Source: Cellvibrionaceae bacterium
GTDB lineage: Bacteria; Pseudomonadota; Gammaproteobacteria; Pseudomonadales; Cellvibrionaceae
Length of the DNA: 64,000 bases
Assembly (NCBI GenBank): GCA_021151695.1
Contig: JAGKWU010000014.1
Location: forward strand, 1-64,000
Direction of reading: 5' to 3'
The position numbers were made by a program, and so were the translations under genes. This document shows positions 52,553-61,390 of the stretch, one piece after another. The notes beneath the pieces were generated by a model that saw only the letters and a program-made list of their open reading frames with translations, did no database searches and was not told where the DNA came from. Each line of letters begins with the position of its first letter. Position 1 is the first letter of the stretch.

Positions 52553-52603
52553 CTTACATGGGTGCGCCAAATTGCGCTTCCGCTCTTTTGGATGTGTGTT
52601 TAA

Positions 52604-53476
52604 ATGCAAATCAGACCATTAATAAGTTTCCTGGGCTTGCTGGTGTTCTCGCAATTGGCGTTGGCCAAGCCGTTGATCGTAGCGAGCATCAAGCCGCTGG
52701 CGTTGATCGCCCAGGAAATCGCGGGCAATCAAGCCGATGTACAGACCTTGATTCCCTCTACTGCCTCCCATCACGATTATCCCCTCAAAGTGTCAGATCA
52801 CCGCCTGCTGCGCGCCGCAGATCTGGTGATTTGGGTGGGCCCGGAAATGGAGAGCTTTCTGCAAAAGCCAGTGTCCAATATAGCGTCTGAGAAGTTGCTC
52901 AGCGCTTATGTCTTGCCAGGTTTATTTTGGCCTGTGGAGAATAGTCATGAAGGAGAGCATCACCACGAGCGCGACCCTCATTTATGGCTGGACCCTCGCA
53001 ATGCGATGCAGTTGGCGAAAGCGATAAACGGAAAATTAGTCAAAATAGATCCGGCTAACGTCAAATCCTATGACGCCAACCTGCAGGCTTTTGTGCAAAA
53101 AACAACGAAGTTGGATGAGAAACTAGCGCAATCACTCAAACCTGTCGCCGGGCGTGGCTTCGCGGTTTATCACGAAGGTTACAACCATTTTGTTGGTCGC
53201 TACGGGTTGCGTCAGCTTAATTATGTCACCTACACACCCGAGCAAAAACCAGGCGCGAAGCACGTGGCGCAGTTGCGAAAAGACTTGGCGGGAGAGGGCA
53301 GATGTTTGTTTTTGGAGCCTTATAACGACATGACTTCAGCCCGCGATCTGGCTCGTGAGCTGAATATAAAAGTAGGCAATCTGGATCCCCTGGGGGGGCA
53401 AAACATCAACAGTTATAGTCAGTTGATGGAGCAGATGGCCGCTGCTTTTGTGTCATGTCTTGGCGATGGGGCTTAA
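52604..53476 (+). CDS. znuA: Zinc ABC transporter substrate-binding protein ZnuA
   Basis: 290 residues with a signal peptide (MQIRPLISFLGLLVFSQLALA). The three zinc-ligand His positions are visible: HHDYPLKVSD, HHHERDPHLWLDP and HEGYNHFVGRYGL. The charged His loop is short (HEGEHHHERD). It captures zinc in the periplasm and passes it to ZnuBC. It is divergent from zur across the Zur box. Confidence 0.94.
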   Translation: MQIRPLISFLGLLVFSQLALAKPLIVASIKPLALIAQEIAGNQADVQTLIPSTASHHDYPLKVSDHRLLRAADLVIWVGPEMESFLQKPVSNIASEKLLSAYVLPGLFWPVENSHEGEHHHERDPHLWLDPRNAMQLAKAINGKLVKIDPANVKSYDANLQAFVQKTTKLDEKLAQSLKPVAGRGFAVYHEGYNHFVGRYGLRQLNYVTYTPEQKPGAKHVAQLRKDLAGEGRCLFLEPYNDMTSARDLARELNIKVGNLDPLGGQNINSYSQLMEQMAAAFVSCLGDGA

Positions 53477-53484
53477 GCCCTGGA

Positions 53485-53775
53485 TTAACCGGCCTGGCGG
53501 ATAGGGGTGGTCAGGTTAACCTGAAGCTGCATTGGCATGCGCACTTTTACACCGCGTTCGGTTAACGCATCCAGTTGGCGCTTGTTGAGCTCGAGAATAA
53601 AAGCATCGTATGCGTTACGAACTTTGCGGTCGCCGGAAAGCGCGCTGTCGCGCAGCAAGCCGATAATTCCCATTTCTGCTGAAAGCTTATGGCGTTCGCC
53701 GGTGTGGTGATAATAGAGGCTGCCTAACTGCTGCAGTCGAAAAATCGCAGATTGCGAGAAGATTAGCGTTTCCAT
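53485..53775 (-). CDS. Hypothetical protein
   Basis: 96 residues, no signal peptide, mostly helical: SAIFRLQQLGSLYYHHTGERHKL, LSGDRKVRNAYDAFILELNKRQLDAL. AGGAG seven bases before ATG 53775 supports the start. The family is not recognised. It is convergent with znuA. Confidence 0.65.
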   Translation of the reverse strand: METLIFSQSAIFRLQQLGSLYYHHTGERHKLSAEMGIIGLLRDSALSGDRKVRNAYDAFILELNKRQLDALTERGVKVRMPMQLQVNLTTPIRQAG

Positions 53776-54306
53776 TAAAGAACTCCTTGGTAAATGTCTG
53801 ATCGGTTGAGCGTCGTGCTGTGAATTCGCCTCAAGCTCTGTTGAGGTTTATATTCAGTCTAGGTCAAACTTTAATCAGTGGTGTTCGTTAAAATGCCAAT
53901 GTGGAGATATATGTAAAATTTGTGACTCACGCAAAAAAAGGGCCCCGCGTCGCCATAACAAAAAGATATAACGAATCACGGAGCCTATGCAGGGTCAAAC
54001 ACGAGGAGAGAAAACAAACGGTACAGCTAAACAAAACAACAATAAAAACAAATAGATCAATAACATTTACTACATAAAACGATTCGCTCAACTAGCAGCC
54101 AACCGGTAAAGATTCGGGTTTGCGCTGCCAGCGCCAGGTTCCGGAAGTGATTACTCATCACGGAGCTATCTATACACAGTGGGTAGTCAGGGTGGACATA
54201 ATTCTGTCCATTTGAATCCGCACGGCTACATCGCTCAAGTCTGCAATTAGCAGATTATCCTGATCAGTATCTGCTTCCCGAAACCCTCCGCAAATTGCGG
54301 GGGATC
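53776..54306. other. Intergenic region without a clear gene
   Basis: No convincing gene in these 530 bases. A hairpin CCGCAAATTGCGG at 54288-54300 lies just downstream of the minus-strand secreted-protein gene and may help end it. The sequence around 53940-54080 is A-rich with a run of purine-rich short repeats. Confidence 0.5.
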
Positions 54307-54567
54307 TTAGAACTTAACGCTGGTAACACTTTGCTTGGCGACTGTAGCTGACAATTCAGCATCAATTTTTTCGCTCAAAGCGCTGGTGAACTCTTTCACT
54401 TCTTTGTCCAAACGTGAGCCCAAATCGGCAGATTCAGAGGCTTGCAGGTTGGTTGAAACACTGGTGTCAGCTGAGGCCAGGGTTAAAGGCGCTTCGGCTT
54501 TCACGTCGTCAGCAAATACAGGTGCTGCTAACAGTAGGGCTACTAAGGCTAAAGATGACTTTTTCAT
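54307..54567 (-). CDS. Small exported hypothetical protein
   Basis: 86 residues with signal peptide MKKSSLALVALLLAAPVFA. The mature part is acidic and helical (SRLDKEVKEFTSALSEKIDAEL), like a small periplasmic alpha-helical protein. AAAAGGAG precedes the ATG. Its upstream region holds five GTAAC/GTTAC elements. The family is not recognised. Confidence 0.7.
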   Translation of the reverse strand: MKKSSLALVALLLAAPVFADDVKAEAPLTLASADTSVSTNLQASESADLGSRLDKEVKEFTSALSEKIDAELSATVAKQSVTSVKF

Positions 54568-54587
54568 GTGCTACTCCTTTTGGGGTT

Positions 54588-54638
54588 GTTACTTTCGTTA
54601 CCGAGGTAATTTTGTTACCTCTTGTTACTCATAGTAAC
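54588..54638. promoter_or_regulatory. Cluster of GTTAC/GTAAC repeats
   Basis: GTTAC at 54588, 54597, 54614, 54624 and GTAAC at 54634. On the minus strand they read GTAAC-N5-GTAAC, a spacing of ten bases like response-regulator sites of the OmpR/PhoB and CpxR type. Two more GTAAC lie at 54764 and 54778. The rest of 54568-54908 holds no gene. Confidence 0.45.
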
Positions 54639-54908
54639 ACCTTTTTAATTTTTGGCTAGTCTTTTTTTGTGAATTTTTTGGCATATCAATAAATAAACAA
54701 GGAATATCAATGAATTGCGCATTTTTCCTCTTTTTTATGTGAACTGTGTCAATGTGCACAAAGGTAACACATTGTTTGTAACAATCTGCTGCTAACCGCA
54801 CACTTAGGGTGCTTGCAGGGTTTGTTGACTGCGTTAGCGGCGGGCTTTTGGTGTATTCTTCGGCCCAAATCCAGCTTTTCCCTCCCTTTTGACCAGTAAA
54901 GATGCCTC

Positions 54909-57701
54909 ATGATGGACTCCCAATCTTCATTGTTACCGCCAACCGCACCCCTGATTCTGGTGGATGGTTCTTCTTATCTTTATCGTGCCTATCACGCGCT
55001 ACCGCCTTTAACAAATTCCAAGGGCCAGCCGACGGGTGCTGTAAAAGGCGTGGCCAATATGTTGCGCCGCTTGCGGAAGGACTATCCAGATAGCCAGATA
55101 GCCGTAGTTTTTGACGCAAAAGGAAAAACCTTCCGCGATGACATGTTTGCCGACTACAAGGCTAATCGCCCACCTATGCCTGATGACTTGCGCCCGCAAG
55201 TGCAGCCGATCCTGGACATAGTTCAGGCCATGGGGTTTCCGTTATTGGTAGTAGAAGGTGTAGAGGCGGACGATGTTATCGGGACCCTTGCGCGCCAGGC
55301 ATCGGAAACTTGCCACAAGGTCATCATTTCCACTGGCGATAAAGATATGGCGCAACTGGTGACCGAGCATGTGCATCTGGTGAATACCATGACGGATTCT
55401 TATCTGGATATTCCGGGTGTGACTGCCAAATACGGTTTTGGTCCTGAGTTGATGATCGATTATCTGGCGTTGATGGGCGATAAGGTCGACAACATTCCCG
55501 GTGTGCCTGGTGTTGGCGAAAAAACGGCGCAGGCGTTGATTCAAGGGCTGGGTGGATTGGAAGCTATTTACGCTGATATCGAAAAAGTGCGCGCGCTGGA
55601 TTTTCGCGGCGCAAAAAAAATGCCGGAAAAATTATTGGAGCATCGTGATATGGCGTTGCTCTCTTATAAGTTGGCGACCATTAAAACGGATGTGGAGTTG
55701 GAGCACACACCGGCTTCATTAAAGCTCGCGCCGGTAGACAATCAACGTCTGCGTGAATTGTTTGAAGAACTTGAGTTTAAAAACTGGGTAAAAGATCTGG
55801 AATCGGTCGCTGCACCTGACGATACTTTGGAAGTTACCGTCGCGGTAGCTGATGGTGAGGTGGATGCAGTAGCAGTTGCGATAATTCATCCGGAAAAAAA
55901 TTACGACATTATCACAGACGAAAAAACATTTGAAAGCTGGTTGATGCTGCTGCAGCAAGCCAAAGCGTTTTCGTTTGATACTGAGACAAGCAGTCTCTAT
56001 GTCATGGATGCCAAAATTGTCGGTTTAAGTTTTGCGATTGAAGCAGGTCGCGCCGCTTATGTTCCCTGTGGTCACGACTACATGGGTGCGCCTACACAAT
56101 TGTCTCTGGATTGGGTGCTGGAAAAATTAAAGCCGCTGCTGGAAGACGATCATAAATTCAAAATTGGCCAGAATTTAAAATATGATCGCAGTGTGTTGCT
56201 CAACTATGGTGTTGAACTGCGCGGAATTAAATTCGATACCATGCTCGAATCTTACGTATGGAACTCCATTGGCAGTCGCCACAATATGGATGATCTCGCA
56301 CAAAATTATCTGGATTACAAAACTGTCACTTTTGAAGAGTTGGCTGGCAAAGGTGCCAAGCAATTAAGTTTCAATCAATTAAAGGTTGAAGATGCAGGTC
56401 ATTACGCCGCGGAAGATGCTGATATTACGCTGCGTTTGCATCACTACTTCTGGCCACAGCTGGAAAAAGTTGAATCGCTTAGATCAGTTTTTGAAACTAT
56501 TGAAATGCCGTTACTGCCGGTGCTTTCGCGAATTGAGCGCAATGGTGCCTTGGTGGATGCAAAATTACTTGGCCAACAAAGTATCCAGCTCGGCGAGCGT
56601 TTGGTGCAACTTGAGCGCAAAGCCTACGAGCTTGCAGGGCAAGAATTTAATTTGAGTTCGCCCAAGCAATTGGGTGTCATTTTGTTTGAGCAGCAAAAAT
56701 TACCCGTTATTAAAAAAACACCAACCGGGACTCCCTCGACAGCTGAAGAGGTGTTGCAGGAATTAGCGCTCGATTATCCGCTGCCAAAAGTGTTGATGGA
56801 ATATCGTGCACTCTCCAAATTAAAATCCACTTATACCGATAAATTGCCGCTTGAAATTAACAAACGCACCGGTCGCATACACACTAGCTATCACCAGGCA
56901 GTTGCTGCGACAGGACGTTTGTCATCGCAAGATCCTAACTTGCAAAATATTCCAATCAAGAGCGAAGAAGGGCGACGCATTCGCCAGGCGTTTGTTGCAC
57001 CTGCAGGTTACAAATTGGTAGCGGCGGACTATTCGCAAATTGAATTGCGCATCATGGCGCATCTGTCAGATGACGTTGGTTTGCTCAATGCTTTCTCGCA
57101 GGGGTTGGATGTGCATCGCGCTACCGCTGCCGAAGTATTTGGTGTGTCGGTGGATTCAGTAACCCCGGAGATGCGCCGCAGTGCGAAAGCGATTAACTTT
57201 GGTTTGATTTATGGTATGTCCGCTTTCGGTTTGGCCAAGCAATTACATGTCGGGCGCAATGAGGCGCAACAATATATTGATAAGTATTTTGAGCGATATC
57301 CCGGTGTGCAGCGCTATATGAATAATATTCGCGCGCTCGCCCACGAGCAGGGCTTTGTGGAGACCATTTTTGGTCGCCGCCTCTATTTGCCCGATATCAA
57401 TGCCAAAAACAAAAACCTGCAGATGGCGGCAGAGCGCACCGCGATCAATGCACCTATGCAGGGTACGGCAGCGGATATCATCAAGCGCGCGATGATCCGG
57501 GTGGATGAATGGCTGACCAACAGTGATCTGGATGCGCGCATCATTATGCAGGTGCACGATGAATTGGTTGTAGAGGTAGCCGAGGATCAGGTTAACCTGC
57601 TGAAAGAGGGGCTTTTGGCTCATATGTCGGCGGCGGCGGAGCTGAAAGTGCCGCTCCTGGTGGAGGCGGGAGTGGGTAACAATTGGGATGAGGCGCACTA
57701 G
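54909..57701 (+). CDS. polA: DNA polymerase I
   Basis: 930 residues, full length. Three domains: 5'-3' exonuclease (VDGSSYLYRAYHALPPL and the helix-hairpin-helix DNIPGVPGVGEKTA), 3'-5' exonuclease (FSFDTETSSL, with DEDD-type acidic residues kept), and polymerase (motif A VAADYSQIELRIMAHLS, motif B RRSAKAINFGLIYGMSAFGL, motif C MQVHDELVVEV). It fills gaps and removes RNA primers. Two ATGs at 54909 and 54912 are equally possible; the ribosome site is weak. Downstream lies the small-RNA locus. Confidence 0.96.
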   Translation: MMDSQSSLLPPTAPLILVDGSSYLYRAYHALPPLTNSKGQPTGAVKGVANMLRRLRKDYPDSQIAVVFDAKGKTFRDDMFADYKANRPPMPDDLRPQVQPILDIVQAMGFPLLVVEGVEADDVIGTLARQASETCHKVIISTGDKDMAQLVTEHVHLVNTMTDSYLDIPGVTAKYGFGPELMIDYLALMGDKVDNIPGVPGVGEKTAQALIQGLGGLEAIYADIEKVRALDFRGAKKMPEKLLEHRDMALLSYKLATIKTDVELEHTPASLKLAPVDNQRLRELFEELEFKNWVKDLESVAAPDDTLEVTVAVADGEVDAVAVAIIHPEKNYDIITDEKTFESWLMLLQQAKAFSFDTETSSLYVMDAKIVGLSFAIEAGRAAYVPCGHDYMGAPTQLSLDWVLEKLKPLLEDDHKFKIGQNLKYDRSVLLNYGVELRGIKFDTMLESYVWNSIGSRHNMDDLAQNYLDYKTVTFEELAGKGAKQLSFNQLKVEDAGHYAAEDADITLRLHHYFWPQLEKVESLRSVFETIEMPLLPVLSRIERNGALVDAKLLGQQSIQLGERLVQLERKAYELAGQEFNLSSPKQLGVILFEQQKLPVIKKTPTGTPSTAEEVLQELALDYPLPKVLMEYRALSKLKSTYTDKLPLEINKRTGRIHTSYHQAVAATGRLSSQDPNLQNIPIKSEEGRRIRQAFVAPAGYKLVAADYSQIELRIMAHLSDDVGLLNAFSQGLDVHRATAAEVFGVSVDSVTPEMRRSAKAINFGLIYGMSAFGLAKQLHVGRNEAQQYIDKYFERYPGVQRYMNNIRALAHEQGFVETIFGRRLYLPDINAKNKNLQMAAERTAINAPMQGTAADIIKRAMIRVDEWLTNSDLDARIIMQVHDELVVEVAEDQVNLLKEGLLAHMSAAAELKVPLLVEAGVGNNWDEAH

Positions 57702-57813
57702 TATCCACTTAGTTTGGCCTGATTTTGAAATATTTTTTAAGGTCTAACACTATGATATGTAAGTGGTTTTTCTAATTGTGCAAAAATTGTGGAAAAATAT
57801 TTTGCTTTTGGAT

Positions 57814-57840
57814 GAACTTCTGGTGGGGGGCTTAGTCTCA
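57814..57840 (+). promoter_or_regulatory. Sigma-E/AlgU-like promoter of the small RNA
   Basis: GAACTT (57814-57819), a 16-base spacer, then TCTCA (57836-57840). This matches the GAACTT-N16-TCTGA consensus in all but one base. Transcription would begin near 57847. Confidence 0.65.
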
Positions 57841-57846
57841 GTTATG

Positions 57847-57950
57847 TGTGTTTTACTTTCATGAGCTAACTCCTCCCCTAATGGCATTTTGCCAGCTAAG
57901 CGTTGACCAAATATGCAAAGCTACCCCGACCACTGGTTGGGGTTTTTTTT
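57847..57950 (+). ncRNA. Candidate ErsA/Spot42-position small RNA
   Basis: Between polA and engB, where E. coli has Spot 42 (spf) and Pseudomonas has ErsA. A sigma-E-like promoter precedes it and a terminator (ACCCC-G-ACCA-CT-GGT-T-GGGGT at 57923-57943 plus T run) ends it, giving about 104 bases. It carries an unpaired pyrimidine stretch CTCCTCCCC (57870-57878) complementary to ribosome binding sites, and a small hairpin TGGCATTTTGCCA. ErsA in P. aeruginosa is AlgU-dependent, so this is probably its homologue; the sequence match itself was not tested. Confidence 0.6.
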
Positions 57951-58128
57951 GCCTGTCATTTTTGTGAAATGATAACGTTGGGGGAGAAAAACTTATTGGT
58001 TGGGCGAACTTATAGCCTTGGCAACGGCCATAGAAATAGCAGCATTGTCTGCTAGTTCCCAAAGCCTATCTGGCCGGATGTGCCAGTATTTCCACCGGTG
58101 GTTTTCCTCTGAAACCACCGGTTTTTTT
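57951..58128 (+). ncRNA. Second terminator-capped segment, possible small RNA
   Basis: It ends with an 11-bp perfect stem (ACCGGTGGTTT at 58094-58104, AAACCACCGGT at 58112-58122) and a T run on the plus strand; the terminator overlaps the engB stop codon. Another GAACTT is at 58004 but without a fitting -10. It may be a second small RNA, or only a back-up terminator. Confidence 0.35.
58094..58128 (+). terminator. Strong terminator overlapping the engB stop codon
   Basis: An 11-bp perfect stem with loop TCCTCTG and six T. On the minus strand no T run follows, so it works for plus-strand transcripts only. Confidence 0.88.
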
Positions 58129-58777
58129 ATTCATCTCCTGAGATTTCTTCAGCACCTGCTATATTTTCTTCCGGTGCAAGCCAGCTTTGCAGTTTGGCTT
58201 TAAGTTCATCTATGCCTGTGTTTTTAAGTGATGAGTAGCATTGGGCTGTTACCAGGTCGCCCATGCCAGCATTTTTCACTGCCTTTTTGACTGCCATCAA
58301 AGTATTGCCTGCCTGGCCGCGGCTTAATTTGTCAGCTTTGGTCAAGAGAATGTGGACGGGCATTTTTGATTGGTTGGCCCAGTCGAGCATGGTGGTGTCG
58401 AATTCTTGCAATGGATGACGTATATCCATTAGCAAGATAAGGCCGGCAAGGCATCGGCGCTCACGCAGGTACTCGGACAGGTGGCGCTGCCATTCTTCCT
58501 TCATGGTGCGCGAGACCTTGGCGTAACCATAGCCGGGTAAGTCCACCAGGCGCTGGGTGTCGCTCAGGGCAAAATAGTTGATCAGCTGGGTGCGGCCGGG
58601 TGTTTTACTCACGCGAGCCAGCTTATGGTTGTTGGTAAGTGCGTTGATGGCACTGGATTTTCCAGCGTTGGAGCGTCCGGCAAAGGCGACTTCTACGCCG
58701 GTCTCTGGCGGGCATTCGCGAATGCTGGGGGCGCTCTGGGTAAAGACCGCTTTGTGGAAGTTGATTTCGCTGGTCAT
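58127..58777 (-). CDS. engB: Ribosome biogenesis GTPase EngB/YsxC
   Basis: 216 residues. G1 GRSNAGKSSAINAL, G3 DLPGYGYA and G4 TKADKL are present. It binds the large ribosomal subunit and is normally essential. Placement next to polA matches enterobacteria and pseudomonads. It is divergent from the cytochrome c4 gene. Confidence 0.94.
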   Translation of the reverse strand: MTSEINFHKAVFTQSAPSIRECPPETGVEVAFAGRSNAGKSSAINALTNNHKLARVSKTPGRTQLINYFALSDTQRLVDLPGYGYAKVSRTMKEEWQRHLSEYLRERRCLAGLILLMDIRHPLQEFDTTMLDWANQSKMPVHILLTKADKLSRGQAGNTLMAVKKAVKNAGMGDLVTAQCYSSLKNTGIDELKAKLQSWLAPEENIAGAEEISGDE

Positions 58778-58978
58778 AAAAACCCTTCAAAATAGTGTGT
58801 TATTAGCTCGATGGTATATAATGCCGCACCCTCGCTGGGGGATAGGCACGTGTGGGACGAGTTTTGTCACAGGGGAAACAAAGGGCGGCATTGTAGCCTG
58901 ACACCTCTGCCATAGCGAATGAAATACCCCAAGCTGATACTGGTTGTTCGCAACATACATTGAAATAACAGGTTTCCA

Positions 58979-59686
58979 ATGAAAGATATCGTAAAAAATG
59001 CTCTTGTTACCCTGGGTGTGGCTGTGGCCATGCAGTCTGCTGTTGCTCTGGCATCAACCAGTGCGGCAGTAACTGGCGATGCTAAAGCTGGCGCCGCCAA
59101 AGCTGCTGTGTGCGGCGCATGCCACGGTGTTGATGGCAACAGTCTGGCTGCCAACTTCCCGAAATTGGCTGGTCAGGGAGAGCGTTACCTGCTCAAGCAA
59201 ATCCACGATATCAAAGCCTGGGATACTGAAACCAACCCGGCCAAGAAGGCTTCTACCGGCCGTACTGTGATGGAAATGACCGGTATCCTCACCAATCTGA
59301 GCGAGCAGGATATTGCCGACGTGGCTGCCTACTTCGCCTCTCAAAATACCCAACTGAGCGGTTCCAAGAAAATGGAAGTGCAGGTTAACTCAGGTATTAA
59401 GGTAGATGCCCTTGAGCTGGGTGCTAAAGCTTACCGCTCAGGCAACCTCGCCAATGGTGTGCCAGCTTGTACCGGCTGTCATGGTCCGGATGGCAAGGGT
59501 AACCCTGCGGCTGGCTTCCCGCGCTTGAGTGGTCAGCATGCGGATTATATTGAAAAGCAACTCACCAACTTCCGCGCTGGCAACCGTACTAATGATGGCG
59601 ATACCCAGACAATGCGCGCCGTTGCTGAAAAATTGAGTGACGCAGAGATCAAAGCACTGGCAAACTTTATTGCAGGCTTGAATTAA
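58979..59686 (+). CDS. Diheme cytochrome c4
   Basis: 235 residues with a signal peptide (KDIVKNALVTLGVAVAMQSAVALA). Two heme motifs, CGACHG and CTGCHG, lie in two homologous halves, each followed by a distal Met (VMEMTGILTNLS, TMRAVAEKLS). It is a periplasmic electron carrier. The genes polA, engB, c4 and dsbA are in the same order in pseudomonads. Confidence 0.93.
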   Translation: MKDIVKNALVTLGVAVAMQSAVALASTSAAVTGDAKAGAAKAAVCGACHGVDGNSLAANFPKLAGQGERYLLKQIHDIKAWDTETNPAKKASTGRTVMEMTGILTNLSEQDIADVAAYFASQNTQLSGSKKMEVQVNSGIKVDALELGAKAYRSGNLANGVPACTGCHGPDGKGNPAAGFPRLSGQHADYIEKQLTNFRAGNRTNDGDTQTMRAVAEKLSDAEIKALANFIAGLN

Positions 59687-59702
59687 TCGCAGCAAATGCG
59701 TA

Positions 59703-59730
59703 AAAAAGGCGACCTTGAGTCGCCTTTTTT
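59703..59730 (+). terminator. Terminator after cytochrome c4
   Basis: GGCGAC (59708-59713) pairs with GTCGCC (59719-59724), with A and T runs outside. Confidence 0.88.
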
Positions 59731-59868
59731 ATTGGCTGCTCTAACCCCTGCCTGAACGCGGCCGACCGGCGGCGTCTTTGGGTGATGACCTGCAAGCGCA
59801 CAGGGAACGAAAAGATTCATAAGAGTTCCAATGCGCACTTATTTATTGATGAAAGATGGAGTGACTTG

Positions 59869-60528
59869 ATGCGTATTTTAGCTGCCGCTTTCGGCACCTT
59901 GTTCTCATTGGCTGTGTTTGCAGCCGATACTGCCCAACCCGCTTACCTTGAAGGGCGCGATTACAGCTTGCTCGACCAGCCAGTGCGCACGCTCAACCCG
60001 GCCAAAATCGAGGTGGTGGAGGTGTTTTCCTACACCTGCCCACACTGCTTTCACTTTGAGCCGCTGATTGAAGAGTGGGCGAAAAAGCAAAAAGACGATG
60101 TTGCCCTGGTGCAAACCCACACCAAGTGGAGCCCGGGTATGGAGCCATACCAGCGCGGCTTCTATACCGCCGTAACCCTCAAGGTGAAAGACAAGGTTCA
60201 GTTGGCGGTATTCAAAGCTATCCACGAACAACAAAAGCAGCTGCCTGACGCGCAAGCCTGGGCTGATTTCCTGGCAGCCTACGGTGTTAGCAAGCAATCG
60301 GTATTGAGCACCTATGATTCCTTTATTGTGACTGGCCAGGTGGCCCAGGCGGATCAGCGTTCGCGCGACTACAAAATCACCGGCACGCCCGAGATAGTGG
60401 TGGAGGGCAAATACCGCGTGAGTACCCGTACCTCTGCCACCTATGACGATATGCTCAAGGTTGTGCAGTTCCTGGTCGACAAAACCCGTGCCGAGCGCGC
60501 CGCTGCCGCTGCCGCTGCCAAGCATTAA
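59869..60528 (+). CDS. dsbA: Thiol:disulfide oxidoreductase DsbA, copy 1
   Basis: About 219 residues from ATG 59869 with GGAG eight bases upstream; the frame extends to 59782 but without a ribosome site. Signal peptide RILAAAFGTLFSLAVFAA. Active site YTCPHCFHFEPLI in a thioredoxin fold and the cis-Pro loop TGTPEIVVEG are present. It puts disulfides into exported proteins. A second gene of the same type follows 89 bases later. Confidence 0.9.
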   Translation: MRILAAAFGTLFSLAVFAADTAQPAYLEGRDYSLLDQPVRTLNPAKIEVVEVFSYTCPHCFHFEPLIEEWAKKQKDDVALVQTHTKWSPGMEPYQRGFYTAVTLKVKDKVQLAVFKAIHEQQKQLPDAQAWADFLAAYGVSKQSVLSTYDSFIVTGQVAQADQRSRDYKITGTPEIVVEGKYRVSTRTSATYDDMLKVVQFLVDKTRAERAAAAAAAKH

Positions 60529-60617
60529 TCACTCATTAAGTTGCGCCCGCTAGTCTATTTGGCGGGCGCAGTTGTTTCTGGCCTGCCCGGCCGTCCCTTT
60601 CTTCGCTGGAGTTTGTT

Positions 60618-61247
60618 ATGCGTATTGTTGCTGCCTTTGTTGGCCTGGTCCTTTCCTTGTCGAGTGTTGCCTCTATAGCGGCAGACACCTATCAGGAAGG
60701 TAAGGATTACGTGACCCTGGCTGAACCTGTTACCCCTAAAGATCCCTCTAAAATCGAAGTCACCGAGGTGTTTTCCTACCTCTGCCCGCACTGCTTCCAC
60801 TTTGAACCCTTGCTGTCTGCCTGGGCAAAAAAACAACCGGCTGATGTGAGCCTGGTATTGGTTCACGCGTCTTTTAACCACGACTGGCCTATCTATCAGC
60901 GCGGTTTTTACACCGCACAAGCGCTGGGTTTGAAAGATAAAGTTCACCAGCAGGTTTTTGATACTGTTCATGTTGCCCATAAAGAACTGCTGACTGCGCA
61001 AGATTGGGCGGATTTCCTGTCGCTCTATGGCGCTGACAAAGCAACTGTAGTCAAAACCTTTGATTCGTTTGGTGTAAGCAGCCAAATGAAGCAAGCGGAT
61101 GCCCGTGTGCGCGATCTGAAGATTGCCAGCACGCCCCAGCTGGTGGTGAATGGCAAGTACCGCATCACCGCTACCAAGCACGAGGATATCCTGGCCGTTG
61201 CGCAGTTCCTGGTGGATAAAGTTCGCGCCGAACGCGCCAAGCACTGA
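60618..61247 (+). CDS. dsbA: Thiol:disulfide oxidoreductase DsbA, copy 2
   Basis: 209 residues. It has the same layout: signal peptide MRIVAAFVGLVLSLSSVASIAA, YLCPHCFHFEPLL, and cis-Pro STPQLVVNGKYRI. It is about half identical to copy 1 by eye, so the duplication is not recent. The two may serve different substrates or partners. A GC-rich hairpin without a T run lies between the copies at 60543-60569; a terminator follows this copy. Confidence 0.88.
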   Translation: MRIVAAFVGLVLSLSSVASIAADTYQEGKDYVTLAEPVTPKDPSKIEVTEVFSYLCPHCFHFEPLLSAWAKKQPADVSLVLVHASFNHDWPIYQRGFYTAQALGLKDKVHQQVFDTVHVAHKELLTAQDWADFLSLYGADKATVVKTFDSFGVSSQMKQADARVRDLKIASTPQLVVNGKYRITATKHEDILAVAQFLVDKVRAERAKH

Positions 61248-61263
61248 TCTTTCGTCACTGATT

Positions 61264-61305
61264 AAAAACGCCCGTCTTCCTACCGGAAGTGCGGGCGTTT
61301 TTATT
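61264..61305 (+). terminator. Terminator after the second dsbA
   Basis: AACGCCCG-T-CTTCC and GGAAG-T-GCGGGCGTT form a long stem around TACC, with a T run. It closes the dsbA transcripts. Confidence 0.88.
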
Positions 61306-61390
61306 GGTTCGTCGCCCCGGCGCTCTCCATAGGACTGTCTATACTCAAAGGCACGATTACAGCCTGATTAGAGTGAGAGTGACGGGAGTT

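Noticed and set aside
58867..59154. A minus-strand frame upstream of and within cytochrome c4
   Set aside because: It overlaps the start and signal peptide of the c4 gene in antisense and has no domain.
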